Positions 1 to 8,763 of a stretch of DNA of 64,000 nucleotides are shown here, one piece after another. Within the stretch, counting starts at the first letter, position 1. Each line of letters starts with the position of its first letter. A program made the position numbers and the translations under genes. Source of the DNA: Nocardioides thalensis (GTDB lineage Bacteria; Actinomycetota; Actinomycetes; Propionibacteriales; Nocardioidaceae); contig NZ_JACCFP010000001.1 of the NCBI RefSeq assembly GCF_013410655.1, positions 744,001 to 808,000 of the forward strand, given 5' to 3'. The notes beneath the pieces are model-generated. The model was not told where the DNA came from. It was given only the letters and a program-made list of their open reading frames with translations, and ran no database searches.

Positions 1-1
1 C

Positions 2-2467
2 GTGCGCGACGTGCTCGTCATCGTCTCCGCGCTCTCGGTGCAGGACCCGCGCGAGCGGCCCGGCGCCGACCAGCCGGCCGAGCAGGCCAAGGCCGACCAG
101 GCGCACGCCCGGTTCAAGGCCGAGGGGTCGGACTTCCTCACCTGGCTCAACCTGTGGCGCTACCTGCGCGAGCAGCAGCGCGACCTGTCGGGCAGCGCGT
201 TCCGCCGGATGTGCAAGCGCGAGTACCTCCACTACCTGCGCGTCCGGGAGTGGCAGGAGCTCGAGGCACAGGTGCGGCAGGTGTGCAAGGAGGTCGGGAT
301 CCGGATCGAGAAGGGTCGCGGCGACCCTGACGCGGACGGGATCCACCAGGCGCTGTTGTCCGGTCTCCTGAGCCACATCGGCGCTCTGGAGGAGCGGGTT
401 TCGACAGGCTCAACCACCGGTGGCAAGCCCGGGGCGAAGGGCCGCGACCGCAGGCCGGGGCCGCGGGAGTACCTCGGCGCCCGCGGAGCGAAGTTCGCGA
501 TCTTCCCCGGCAGCGGCCTGGCGCGGAAGAACCCGCAGTTCCTGATGGCCGCCGAACTGGTGGAGACCGGCCGGCTGTGGGCGCGGCAGAACGCCGAGAT
601 CAAGCCGGAGTGGGCCGAGCGCATCGGCGCCCACCTCGTGAAGCGGACCTACAGCGAGCCGCACTGGTCGCGGAAGCGTCAGCAGGTGCAGGCGCACGAG
701 CGGGTGACGCTGTACGGCGTACCGCTCGTCGCCGACCGGGTCGTCTCCTACGGGAAGGTCGACCGCGAGCTGTCGCGCGAGATCTTCATCCGGCACGCGC
801 TGGTGTACGGCGAGTGGTCGACCCGCCACGACTTCTTCCACCGCAACCGCAAGTTGCTGGAGCAGGCCGAGGAGCTCGAGCACCGCGCGCGGCGGCGCGA
901 CCTGGTGGTCGACGAGCACACGCTGTTCGAGTTCTACGACGACCGGGTCGGGCGGGACGTCGTCAGCGGCGCGCACTTCGACCAGTGGTGGAAGCAGGCC
1001 CGGCGCGACGACCCCGAGCTGCTGACGTTCGACCCGGCGATGCTGACGCACGACCGCGCGGCCGAGGTGACCGAGGCCGACTATCCGGAGCGCTGGCGGG
1101 TCGGCGGCAGCGCCGACGAGGGCCTGACGTTCAGCATCGGCTACCACTTCGAGCCCGGCGCGGTCGATGACGGGATCACCATCGACATCCCGGTCGGCAC
1201 GCTCAACCGGGTCGAGGACGACGACTTCTCCTGGCTGGTACCGGGCCTGCGCGAGGAGCTGGTCACCGAGCTGCTGCGCAGCCTGCCCAAGCAGCTGCGG
1301 GTCAACTTCGTGCCGGCGCCCAACACGGCGCGCGAGTTCCTCGCCAACGTGCCGCCGGGGGAGGAGCCGCTCCTCGACGCGCTCGAGCGCTACCTGCGCT
1401 CGACGACGGGGGTGCACGTGCCGCGCGATGCGTGGGGCATCGACGCCCTGCCGCCGCACCTGCGGCCGACCTACCGCGTCGTCGACGACCACGGCAAGGA
1501 GCAGGGCCGTGGCAAGGACCTGGACGCGCTGAAGGCGCCGCTGCGGCCGCGGTTCGAGCAGGCCATGGCGGAGGTCGCCACGGACAGCGGGCTCGCGCGC
1601 ACCGGCGAGACGGCGTGGGTGTTCGGCGACATCGCCGAGACCGGCACCTGGACCCGCGCAGGCCACGAGGTCGCGGCCTACCCCGGTCTCGACGACGAGG
1701 GCGCGACAGTCGGGCTCGGTGTCTTCGGGTCGGCGGACGAGCGCGACGCGCGGCACCGGCTCGGCGTCGCGCGCCTCTTGCTGATCGCGCTCGGGTCGGC
1801 GCCCCTCAAGGGTGTCGTGGAGGGCCTCTCGATGCAGGAGAAGCTCGGGCTCGCCGGCACGCCGTACGCCTCCGTCGACGCGCTCGTCGCCGACTGCCTG
1901 CGCGCCGTCGTGATGGACGCGCTCGACGCGGCGGGACCGGTCCGCACCGAGAAGGAGTACGACGCGCTGCTCGCGCGCGTGCGGGCCGACGCGCCCGCCG
2001 CGGTGCGCGCCACGCTCGGTGACCTGCTGCGGGCGCTCGACGCCTGGCGTGCGACCGACAAGGTGCTCGGTGGCCGGGCCGACATGCGGCTGCTGCCCGC
2101 GCTCACCGACCTCCAGGGCCAGCTCGGGCGGCTCGTGCACGACGGCTTCGTCGGGGAGGCGGGGGCGCAGAGGCTGCGCCGCTACCCGGTCTACCTCGAC
2201 GCGATGCGGCGCCGCCGTACCCAGCTCGACGAGGGCGGCTCCGCCGTACCGCGGGACCAGCAGCGCCTCGACCGGGTGCAGCCGCTCCAGGAGGCCTACC
2301 TGCAGCGGATCGCCGCGCTGCCCGCCGGCCGCCCGCCGTCGGCCGGGCTCCGGCAGGTGCGGTGGATGCTCGAGGAGTTCCGGGTCTCGCTGTGGGCGCC
2401 GGAGCTCGGGACCGACGGCAAGGTCAGCGACGTGCGGATCCTGAAGGCGTTCGACCAGCTCCGCTGA
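2..2467 (+). CDS. hrpA: ATP-dependent RNA helicase HrpA, C-terminal part (5' end outside window)
   Basis: This is the C-terminal 821 residues of a DEAH-box RNA helicase of the HrpA family, which unwinds RNA in the cytoplasm. The reading frame is already open at the window edge, so the start codon and the helicase motifs I-VI lie upstream. What is visible starts at the post-motif-VI segment SALSVQDPRERP. It runs through the helicase-associated region (EYLGARGAKFAIFPGSGL, near residue 155) into the long DUF3418-type C-terminal domain that distinguishes HrpA from short DEAH helicases. The loop just before REYLGARG carries about 25 extra residues, partly encoded by an intergenic-type repeat (397-420). 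The gene ends with TGA 24 bases before the next gene, which has its own promoter-like hexamer. Confidence 0.93.
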   Translation: MRDVLVIVSALSVQDPRERPGADQPAEQAKADQAHARFKAEGSDFLTWLNLWRYLREQQRDLSGSAFRRMCKREYLHYLRVREWQELEAQVRQVCKEVGIRIEKGRGDPDADGIHQALLSGLLSHIGALEERVSTGSTTGGKPGAKGRDRRPGPREYLGARGAKFAIFPGSGLARKNPQFLMAAELVETGRLWARQNAEIKPEWAERIGAHLVKRTYSEPHWSRKRQQVQAHERVTLYGVPLVADRVVSYGKVDRELSREIFIRHALVYGEWSTRHDFFHRNRKLLEQAEELEHRARRRDLVVDEHTLFEFYDDRVGRDVVSGAHFDQWWKQARRDDPELLTFDPAMLTHDRAAEVTEADYPERWRVGGSADEGLTFSIGYHFEPGAVDDGITIDIPVGTLNRVEDDDFSWLVPGLREELVTELLRSLPKQLRVNFVPAPNTAREFLANVPPGEEPLLDALERYLRSTTGVHVPRDAWGIDALPPHLRPTYRVVDDHGKEQGRGKDLDALKAPLRPRFEQAMAEVATDSGLARTGETAWVFGDIAETGTWTRAGHEVAAYPGLDDEGATVGLGVFGSADERDARHRLGVARLLLIALGSAPLKGVVEGLSMQEKLGLAGTPYASVDALVADCLRAVVMDALDAAGPVRTEKEYDALLARVRADAPAAVRATLGDLLRALDAWRATDKVLGGRADMRLLPALTDLQGQLGRLVHDGFVGEAGAQRLRRYPVYLDAMRRRRTQLDEGGSAVPRDQQRLDRVQPLQEAYLQRIAALPAGRPPSAGLRQVRWMLEEFRVSLWAPELGTDGKVSDVRILKAFDQLR
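397..420. repeat. short repeat inserted in frame inside hrpA
   Basis: The 24-base stretch begins GGTTTCGACAGGC and ends CAACCACCGG. It resembles in style the element at 32191-32235, which also starts with GGTTTCGA and ends with CAACCACCGG. Here it lies inside a coding region and is translated as R-V-S-T-G-S-T-T-G-G, in a loop that HrpA proteins normally keep short. The reading frame is preserved. Confidence 0.6.
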
Positions 2468-2478
2468 ACGTCCGGTCG

Positions 2479-2484
2479 TAGTCT
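2479..2484 (+). promoter_or_regulatory. -10 hexamer of a leaderless promoter
   Basis: TAGTCT lies 7 bases before the ATG at 2492. In actinobacteria this spacing places the transcription start on the start codon itself. No Shine-Dalgarno sequence is present, which fits. Confidence 0.5.
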
Positions 2485-2491
2485 GGGTGGG

Positions 2492-3085
2492 ATGTCTGAG
2501 CGCCCTCACCACAAGCCCTCGCCCCGCACCGGCGACTTCTTCGACGACTTCGTCGGCGGGAGCGACCCGGCGCTGGTGAGCGAGGCCGCCGACCGGGCCG
2601 CGGCGCTGCTGGTGAGGGGCGCGCGCGACGAGGGCGACGCCGCCGTCGCCGAGCGGATCGTGCACCTGGCCGACACCGAGGGCATCGAGGCGATCGCCGA
2701 GCTGTGGTCCGCGGCGCCGGCCGAGTCCTTGGCCGGCTGCCTGTGGCGGCTCTACCTGCTGCGGTCGTGGGTCCACGCCGACCCGGCGACCGTCGCCCGG
2801 GAGTACGACGCCGGCCGGCACGCCGCCGAGTTCGCCCGGGTGGTCGCCGGGGTCGCCGACCCGCCGGGACCCGACGAGCTGCGGTCGATGATCGACGAGG
2901 TGCTGCGCGGCATCACCGGCGGCGACTTCGCCGACGTGCTGTTCCGGGCCGCGGCCTTCGCGCGCGTGGTCGCCACGGGGCGGGCGTCGCTGCCCGGCAC
3001 CGGCGACGGCGTACGGCGGATGCTCGTGCTCGGCGAGCAGCTGGAGGCCGCGGGCCACCTCGAGCTCGCCAGCCGCCTGGGCTGA
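2492..3085 (+). CDS. hypothetical protein, all-alpha, 197 aa
   Basis: I do not recognise this family. The protein is 197 residues long, acidic and alanine-rich. It has no signal peptide, membrane segment or cysteine motif, and looks mainly alpha-helical. The N-terminus MSERPHHKPSP is polar and probably flexible. The ATG at 2492 was chosen because a TAGTCT hexamer sits 7 bases upstream and no earlier start has a ribosome site. It follows hrpA by 24 bases but appears to have its own promoter. No function is proposed. Confidence 0.75.
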   Translation: MSERPHHKPSPRTGDFFDDFVGGSDPALVSEAADRAAALLVRGARDEGDAAVAERIVHLADTEGIEAIAELWSAAPAESLAGCLWRLYLLRSWVHADPATVAREYDAGRHAAEFARVVAGVADPPGPDELRSMIDEVLRGITGGDFADVLFRAAAFARVVATGRASLPGTGDGVRRMLVLGEQLEAAGHLELASRLG

Positions 3086-3346
3086 GGCGCTCGCTCGCCG
3101 ACGCGGCAGAATACGCCCTCCCCCGCTTCGCTCCTCCGGTGCGTTTCTGCCGAGTCGGCTCGCGGCATCGGTCGCTTCGCTCCCTCGCTCGCGACCGCCT
3201 AGTAACGTTGGGGGTCGAGCACGCCGGGCTGCGGCAGCCCCGGGTCCCAAAATTAGCCGCCTAGAGCGGCCACGCGCCGTGAGGCGCTCCCGGTCCGGCG
3301 TGCTCGTTCATCTCGGTCTCGGGCCTGTCGGTAAGGTGTCCGGACC
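3086..3346. other. intergenic region with inverted repeat related to the 32-bp family
   Basis: No gene is visible. Bases 3104-3117 (CGGCAGAATACGCC) and 3138-3152 (GGTGCGTTTCTGCCG) are imperfect inverted repeats. They run into CCGAGTCGG at 3150-3158, the box that defines the 32-bp repeats at 35.5 and 38.1 kb. This may terminate the upstream gene. Further on, 3199-3206 to 3250 is comparatively AT-rich. TAAGGT at 3332-3337 is a plausible -10 hexamer, 9 bases before the next ATG. Confidence 0.45.
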
Positions 3347-4819
3347 ATGGCGAACGACGGACGACTGACCTGGCGCACGTGGACCGTCGTACTCGTAGTG
3401 GCCGTCGCGGTGGTGGTCGGCATGCTCGTGTGGGGCGAGGCCGACACCACGGACGACGACGGCCCCGGCCCCGGCCCGACCGCGACGGCGTCGACCAGCG
3501 CGACCCCGATGAGCACCCTCGTGTTCGCGGTCTGGGGCACCGAGGCGGAGGTCGCGGCCTATCAGCGCGTCGTCGACGACTACAACGACAAGTCGACGAC
3601 CGTCGACGTGACGATCGAGGCGTACGACGACCCGCAGGCCCTCCAGGACGCGATCGACGCGGGCGAGGTGGAGCCCGACCTCTTCCTGATCCGGCACCAG
3701 GACCTGCCCGAGACGATGGCGGCCGGCCGCAACCAGCCGCTGCAGGACCTGCTCGACGCCCGCGACGTGCACACCAGCGACGGCTTCTCGCGCGACGCGG
3801 TGATCTCGTTCTCGGCCGAGGACGACCTCCAGTGCATGCCCTACACGGCGTCGCCGATGGTCATCTACTACAACACCGACCTCATCGACTTCGACCGGAT
3901 GGAGGAGCGCGAGCTCCCCGTGCCCAACGAGGAGCGCACGAGCTGGACGCTCGAGGACTTCCGTGCCGCGGCCGAGTTCGCCAGCCGGCCGCGCAACCAC
4001 GCGAAGGGCGTCCACATCGCGCCGACCCTGACCGGCCTCGCGCCGTTCATCTACTCCGGCGCGGGCCACCTGTTCGACGACGAGGCCGAGCCGACGTCGC
4101 TCGCCCTCGGCGACGACGACGCGTCGGGCGCGATGCGCGAGACCCTCGAGGTCCTCCGCGACCCGCACCTGACGCTGACCGACCAGCAGCTCGAGCAGCG
4201 CTCGCCGCTGGAGTGGTTCCAGGCCGGCAAGCTCGGCATGATCGCCGGCTACCGCGACCTCACCCCGATCTTCCGGCAGACCGAGGATCTCCGCTTCGAC
4301 GTGATGCCGATGCCGGTGCTCGGCTCGGCGGCGACGCTCGGCGAGCTCAACGGCGTGTGCGTGACGGCCGGCGCCCGCGACCGGGTCGGGCAGGCGGCCG
4401 ACTTCCTCGTCACGCTGGTCAGCGACGACGCCGTCGCCGAGCTGACCTCGACCGGGTCCGTCGTACCGACCAACCTCAGCGTCGCGCTCACCGAGCCGTT
4501 CCTCCAGCCCGGCCAGCAGCCCGACAACGCGGCGGTGTTCACCTCGACCCGCCGCTCGATCCAGGCGCTGCCGCTCAGCGTCGACTGGACGCGGCTCCAG
4601 GCCCACGTCGGCGCCTCGATCGCCGCCCTGCTGAGCCAGCCGGTGCTCGACGACCTCGACGCGCAGCTCGACCTCATCGACGAGATGTCGCGGGCGGTGC
4701 TCGATCCCGACTACGTGGAGGAGTCGGAGACCCCGTCCGACGACGCGCTCGACCCGCCGGACTCCTCGGACTCGTCCGACGACGACGTCTCGACGACGGT
4801 GCCGGACTCCTCGGACTGA
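3347..4819 (+). CDS. membrane-anchored extracellular solute-binding protein (family 1 type), orphan
   Basis: The 490-residue protein resembles sugar-type ABC transporter substrate-binding proteins: FAVWGTEAEVAAYQRVVDDYN near residue 60, then the hinge segment PYTASPMVIYYNTDL near residue 165. It would capture a solute outside the membrane. Unlike most of this family it has no lipobox cysteine. Residues 13-30 form one hydrophobic segment followed by an Asp/Gly/Pro/Thr-rich linker, so it looks anchored by an N-terminal helix. The last 30 residues are almost only Ser, Asp and Pro. No permease or ATPase gene is adjacent, so the ligand and partner are unknown. The last 109 bases overlap the end of the convergent RNase D gene. 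Confidence 0.8.
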   Translation: MANDGRLTWRTWTVVLVVAVAVVVGMLVWGEADTTDDDGPGPGPTATASTSATPMSTLVFAVWGTEAEVAAYQRVVDDYNDKSTTVDVTIEAYDDPQALQDAIDAGEVEPDLFLIRHQDLPETMAAGRNQPLQDLLDARDVHTSDGFSRDAVISFSAEDDLQCMPYTASPMVIYYNTDLIDFDRMEERELPVPNEERTSWTLEDFRAAAEFASRPRNHAKGVHIAPTLTGLAPFIYSGAGHLFDDEAEPTSLALGDDDASGAMRETLEVLRDPHLTLTDQQLEQRSPLEWFQAGKLGMIAGYRDLTPIFRQTEDLRFDVMPMPVLGSAATLGELNGVCVTAGARDRVGQAADFLVTLVSDDAVAELTSTGSVVPTNLSVALTEPFLQPGQQPDNAAVFTSTRRSIQALPLSVDWTRLQAHVGASIAALLSQPVLDDLDAQLDLIDEMSRAVLDPDYVEESETPSDDALDPPDSSDSSDDDVSTTVPDSSD

Positions 4820-6126
4820 CGCCGGCCCCGGCTCGGGCGGACCAGGGTGTCCTTCTCGGCCTCGGCGTCGAGGACGGCCTGGGCCAGCGCCGCGGCGGTC
4901 AGGCCGACCTGCCACGAGCGGGCGCCGAGCGCCCGCAGCTGGTCGATCAGCGCCTCCAGCAACGCGACCGGGTCGCGGGTCGAGGGCGGGGTCCACATCG
5001 CGCGTCGTACGGTGTCCGGGGTCAGCAGGTTCTCGACCGGGAGGTCGTTGGCCGCCGCGATCTCGGTCACCGACGCCCGCGCCAGCTCGAGGCGACGGGC
5101 CGCGACCGGGTCCTTCTCGGCCCAGGCGCGCGGGGACGGCGGGCCGTCGCCCCGGGTCACCCGGGTCGGCAGGTCGGCCTCGTCGGCGTCGACGGCCTCG
5201 CGGATCGCCGCCAGCCACTCCTTCGCGTAGCGCGACGCGCCCCGGCCGTGGAAGCCCTGGGTCGACATCAGGGCACCGCGGTCGGTGGGCAGCGCGGTGG
5301 CGGCCGCGACGATCGCCGAGTCGGGGATCAGGCGGCCGGGGGTGACGTCGCGCTCGCGGGCGATCCGGTCCCGCGTCTCCCAGAGCGCCTTGACCGCGCC
5401 GAGGGCCCGGCGGCCGCGCACCTTGTGCAGCCCCGAGGTACGGCGCCACGCGTCCACGCGCGGGGTCACCTCGAAGCCCCGCAGGTGCTCGAACTCCTGC
5501 CGCGCCCAGTCGTCCTTGCCGGCTTCGACCAGCTGCGACGCGAGCAGCTCGCGCAGCTCGACCAGCACCTCGACGTCGAGGGCGGCGTACTCCAGCCAGG
5601 GCGCGGGAAGCGGGCGGGTCGACCAGTCCACGGCGGAGTGCTCCTTGAGCATCTGCACGCCCAGGAGCGTCTCGACCAGGGTCGCCAGTCCGACGCGGGG
5701 GTAGTTGAGCAGCCGGCCGGCGAGCTCGGTGTCGAAGAGCGCGGCCGGGCGCAGCCCGACGTCGGCGAGGCAGGGCAGGTCCTGCGTCGCGGCGTGCAGG
5801 ATCCACTCGGCGTCGCCGATCGCCTCCTGCAGCGGGGCGAGCGACTCGAGCGGGATCGGGTCGATGAGCGCGGTGCCGGCGCCGTTGCGGCGTACCTGGA
5901 TCAGGTAGGCGCGGTTGGAGTAGCGGTAGCCCGAGGCGCGCTCGGCGTCGATCGCGACCGGACCGGTCCCGGCAGCCAGCGCCGCGCAGTAGTCGGCCAG
6001 CGCCTCCGCGGTCTCGATGACCGGGGGGAGGCCGTCGGCGAGCCGGAGCAGCTCGACCTCGGGCGCCGTCTCGGCCTCGACGTCGACCGCGGTGTCGGCG
6101 TCCGTGGGGCTCGGGTCCTGCGTCAA
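4711..6126 (-). CDS. rnd: ribonuclease D (3'-5' exoribonuclease with HRDC domain)
   Basis: A DEDD-family exonuclease that trims structured RNA 3' ends. The first catalytic pair is D60 and E62 in VAIDAERASGYRYSNRAYL. HAATQDLPCL supplies the second acidic residue, and EYAALDVEVL the Tyr and Asp of the last motif. The C-terminal half carries HRDC-like helices (PRAWAEKDPVAARRLELAR) and ends in a Ser/Glu-rich tail. I chose the TTG start at 6126 because TTGA overlaps the stop of the upstream DUF3000 gene, which implies translational coupling. Any earlier start would run inside that gene. The tail overlaps the convergent solute-binding protein gene by 109 bases. The order hemE, DUF3000, RNase D is common in actinobacteria. 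Confidence 0.9.
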   Translation of the reverse strand: MTQDPSPTDADTAVDVEAETAPEVELLRLADGLPPVIETAEALADYCAALAAGTGPVAIDAERASGYRYSNRAYLIQVRRNGAGTALIDPIPLESLAPLQEAIGDAEWILHAATQDLPCLADVGLRPAALFDTELAGRLLNYPRVGLATLVETLLGVQMLKEHSAVDWSTRPLPAPWLEYAALDVEVLVELRELLASQLVEAGKDDWARQEFEHLRGFEVTPRVDAWRRTSGLHKVRGRRALGAVKALWETRDRIARERDVTPGRLIPDSAIVAAATALPTDRGALMSTQGFHGRGASRYAKEWLAAIREAVDADEADLPTRVTRGDGPPSPRAWAEKDPVAARRLELARASVTEIAAANDLPVENLLTPDTVRRAMWTPPSTRDPVALLEALIDQLRALGARSWQVGLTAAALAQAVLDAEAEKDTLVRPSRGRRQSEESGTVVETSSSDESEESGGSSASSDGVSDSST

Positions 6127-6728
6127 CTTCCGGCGCCCCGCTGACCTCGCCGGGACGGCATCACCGCGACCCCGTCGGGCACCGGCTCCATGCCGCCCGC
6201 CGTGCAGAGGAGCTCGCCCCACGCCTCGACGTGGCGAGCGAGGTCGGGCACGTCGTGGGGCGTCCAGGACGCGCGGATCTCCAGCTGGGCGGAACCGCCG
6301 TCGTCGGACATGCTGCCGTAGCTCTCGGTCTGCACCCGGGTCACGGTGCCCGAGATCGCGCCGTACTCGGCCCCGTGGGCCTCGAGGGCGTCGGTCAGCC
6401 AGGTCCAGCCGACGTCGGTGAGCAGCGGATCGGTGGCCAGGTCGCCCTCGATCTCGGCGCGGCAGTAGGCGACGCACCGGAAGGTGCCGTCCCAGGCGGC
6501 GTTGCCCGCGGGGTCGTGGAGCACCACGATCCGGCCGGTGGCGACGTCCTCGCCGTCGACGGTCACGTCCGCGGAGAGGGCCGTGGCGTGGGGTGCGATC
6601 CGCTGCGGCGCGGGCATCTCCTCGCAGTACACCTCGGGGCGGAGGACCGCCTCGCGGAGGCTGGCCACGGCAGCGGCGAACTCAGGGGGCACGCCGGCTC
6701 CCTGGTGCGTCTCCTCCCGGGCCACCAT
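6123..6728 (-). CDS. DUF3000 family protein
   Basis: The 201-residue protein belongs to a family of unknown function found next to hemE and RNase D in actinobacteria. Recognisable parts are PPEFAAAVASLREA at the N-terminus, a central DPLLTDVGWTWLTDAL and a C-terminal LLCTAGGMEPVPDGVAVMP. It has no signal peptide or membrane helix and is probably cytoplasmic. The ATG at 6728 is supported by a TAATCT hexamer 6 bases upstream on the same strand. It is the first gene of a two-gene operon with rnd (4-base overlap) and is divergent from hemE. Confidence 0.88.
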   Translation of the reverse strand: MVAREETHQGAGVPPEFAAAVASLREAVLRPEVYCEEMPAPQRIAPHATALSADVTVDGEDVATGRIVVLHDPAGNAAWDGTFRCVAYCRAEIEGDLATDPLLTDVGWTWLTDALEAHGAEYGAISGTVTRVQTESYGSMSDDGGSAQLEIRASWTPHDVPDLARHVEAWGELLCTAGGMEPVPDGVAVMPSRRGQRGAGS

Positions 6729-6734
6729 GAGGTC

Positions 6735-6740
6735 AGATTA
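6735..6740 (-). promoter_or_regulatory. -10 hexamer of a leaderless promoter for DUF3000/rnd
   Basis: On the minus strand TAATCT lies 6 bases before the ATG at 6728. This is the best match to TAnnnT in the hemE/DUF3000 divergent region. Confidence 0.55.
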
Positions 6741-6794
6741 GGTCCAACGGCCCGGTTTTGAGGTTCAGGCGCGCCGCCTGAGAGGCTGGGAGGC

Positions 6795-7838
6795 GTGGGT
6801 GACCTCAGTCAGAGCGCGTTCCTGAAGGCCCTCCGGGGGGAGCAGGTGCCGCACACGCCGGTGTGGTTCATGCGGCAGGCGGGCCGCTCGCTGCCCGAGT
6901 ACCTCAAGGTGCGCGAGGGCGTCGCGATGCTCGACGCGTGCGCCACCCCGGAGCTGATCGTCGAGATCACGCTCCAGCCCGTCCGCCGCTACGGCGTCGA
7001 CGCGGCGATCTTCTTCTCCGACATCGTGCTGCCGCTCAAGGCGGTCGGCGTGGACCTCGACATCGTGCCGGGCGTCGGGCCGGTCGTGGCCTCGCCCGTC
7101 CGCACGCTCGCCGACGTGGAGGCGATCCCGGACCTCACCCCCGAGCACGTCCCGTACATCACCGAGGCGGTCTCGACCCTCACCGGCGAGCTCGCGAGCG
7201 TCAACGGCGGTACGCCGCTCATCGGCTTCGCCGGCGCGCCGTTCACCGTGGCGTCGTACCTCGTGGAGGGCGGCCCGTCGAAGGAGCACGCGAAGACCAA
7301 GGCGATGATGTTCGGCGCCCCCGACGTGTGGGACGCGCTGATGCAGAAGATCGCGGGCATCTCCGCAGCGTTCCTCGAGGTCGAGGTGGCGGCCGGCGCG
7401 TCCGCGATCCAGCTCTTCGACTCCTGGGCGGGCGCGCTGACGCCGGCCGACTACGGGCGCTACGTGCGGCCGCACTCGGCGCGGGTGCTCGAGCGGATGG
7501 GCGAGCTCGGCGTACCGCGCATCCACTTCGGTGTCGGCACCTCCAACCTGCTCGGCCTGATGGGCCGCGCCGGCGCCGACGTCGTGGGCGTCGACTGGCG
7601 CACCCCGCTCGACCAGGCGATCGCGCTGGTGGGTGACCGCGGCGTCCAGGGCAATCTCGACCCGACGCTGGTGTTGGCGCCGACCGACGTGATGACGTCC
7701 CGGGCTGCCGAGATCATCGAGGCCGGGCGCGCCGCCAAGGGCCACGTGTTCAACCTCGGCCACGGCGTCATTCCGTCGACCGACCCCGACCAGCTCGCGC
7801 GGCTGACGGAGTTCGTGCAGTCCTACCCGCTCGACTGA
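6795..7838 (+). CDS. hemE: uroporphyrinogen decarboxylase
   Basis: HemE removes the four acetate carboxyls of uroporphyrinogen III to give coproporphyrinogen III, in the cytoplasm. The 347-residue protein has the family signatures FMRQAGRSLPEY near residue 25 (Arg/Gln that hold the substrate), FFSDIVLP near residue 75 (the catalytic Asp), GFAGAPFTVASYLVEGG and FDSWAGALTPADY. The start is GTG at 6795. The hexamer GAGGCT 7 bases upstream is a weak -10, and no ribosome site is visible. In many actinobacteria hemY and hemQ follow directly. Here they are displaced to 15.1 and 20.4 kb by other genes. Confidence 0.96.
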   Translation: MGDLSQSAFLKALRGEQVPHTPVWFMRQAGRSLPEYLKVREGVAMLDACATPELIVEITLQPVRRYGVDAAIFFSDIVLPLKAVGVDLDIVPGVGPVVASPVRTLADVEAIPDLTPEHVPYITEAVSTLTGELASVNGGTPLIGFAGAPFTVASYLVEGGPSKEHAKTKAMMFGAPDVWDALMQKIAGISAAFLEVEVAAGASAIQLFDSWAGALTPADYGRYVRPHSARVLERMGELGVPRIHFGVGTSNLLGLMGRAGADVVGVDWRTPLDQAIALVGDRGVQGNLDPTLVLAPTDVMTSRAAEIIEAGRAAKGHVFNLGHGVIPSTDPDQLARLTEFVQSYPLD

Positions 7839-7848
7839 ACGCCGGGGC

Positions 7849-8763
7849 TCAGCTCGCCCGCGCCGCCTGGTACTCGCCCGCGAGCGCGACGAGCGTGTTG
7901 TGCAGGTCGCGGACCGGCAGCGGGGTCTGCAGCGACTTGCGCTGCCGCAGCACGAGGTTGACCACGGTCTGGTCGCCCGCGATCGGACGCGCCTCGATCA
8001 GCCCGGCACGCTCCAGCGGGTCGCCGAGCACGCTGTAGTCGGGAAGCACGGTCACGCCGAGACCCTCGGCGACCAGCGCCTTCCCCATCTCGGCGCCGTC
8101 GGTGTGGTGGCAGGCAAGGGGTGGCTGCGCACCGAAGATCCGGTGCACGTAACGGTGCATGAGATAGCCCGCGCGCATCATCACGAACCGCTCCGGTCGG
8201 AGGTCCTCGACGCTGACGTGGGTCTGCGCAGTGAGGGGATGCCCGGCGGGGAGCACCGCTACGGGCCGGCCGACGATCAGGTCGGTCCCGACCAGGTCGA
8301 TCGGTGCGTCGTCCCCGTCCAGCACGTTGACGAGGCCGAGGTCGAGCGAACCCTCGGCCAGCCCCTCGTCGATCTGCGCCTGTTGCAACGTCAGCACCTC
8401 GACGGTCGTGCCGGGCAGGCGGTCCTGGAAGGCCCGGACCGCCGGCACCAGGAGCGTCGAGGTGGCCGCGTGGACCGTGCCGAGGCGGATCAACCTGCTG
8501 TCCGTCCGCTGGTCGCCGGCGGCGATGCGGAGCCGGTCGACGGCGGCAAGGACCTCGACCATGTAGGGCAGCAGGTCGCGCCCCTCGCGGCTGATCTTCG
8601 CGCCGGACCGGCGCCGGTCGAGCAGGGTGACGCGGAGCTCGCGCTCGAGCTTGGTGACGGCCTCGCTGAGCGCCGGCTGCGAGATGTGGAGCTTCTCGCT
8701 CGCTCTGCGTAGGGAGCCGTGCTGCGTCACGGCGGTGAGGTACTGCAGCTGTTCGATCCGCAT
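7849..8763 (-). CDS. LysR-family regulator of the sulfur cluster
   Basis: The 304-residue protein has an N-terminal winged helix-turn-helix (residues 1-60, MRIEQLQYLTAVTQHGSLRRA then ISQPALSEAVTKLE). A periplasmic-binding-fold effector domain follows from about residue 90. It is divergent from the sulfone/sulfonate operon that begins at 8941, the classic LysR arrangement, so it probably controls that operon in response to sulfur supply. I placed the start at 8763, because this ATG begins the conserved MRIEQLQYL; the frame stays open upstream but that part is not family-like. It is convergent with hemE with only 10 bases between them. The effector is unknown. Confidence 0.88.
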   Translation of the reverse strand: MRIEQLQYLTAVTQHGSLRRASEKLHISQPALSEAVTKLERELRVTLLDRRRSGAKISREGRDLLPYMVEVLAAVDRLRIAAGDQRTDSRLIRLGTVHAATSTLLVPAVRAFQDRLPGTTVEVLTLQQAQIDEGLAEGSLDLGLVNVLDGDDAPIDLVGTDLIVGRPVAVLPAGHPLTAQTHVSVEDLRPERFVMMRAGYLMHRYVHRIFGAQPPLACHHTDGAEMGKALVAEGLGVTVLPDYSVLGDPLERAGLIEARPIAGDQTVVNLVLRQRKSLQTPLPVRDLHNTLVALAGEYQAARAS

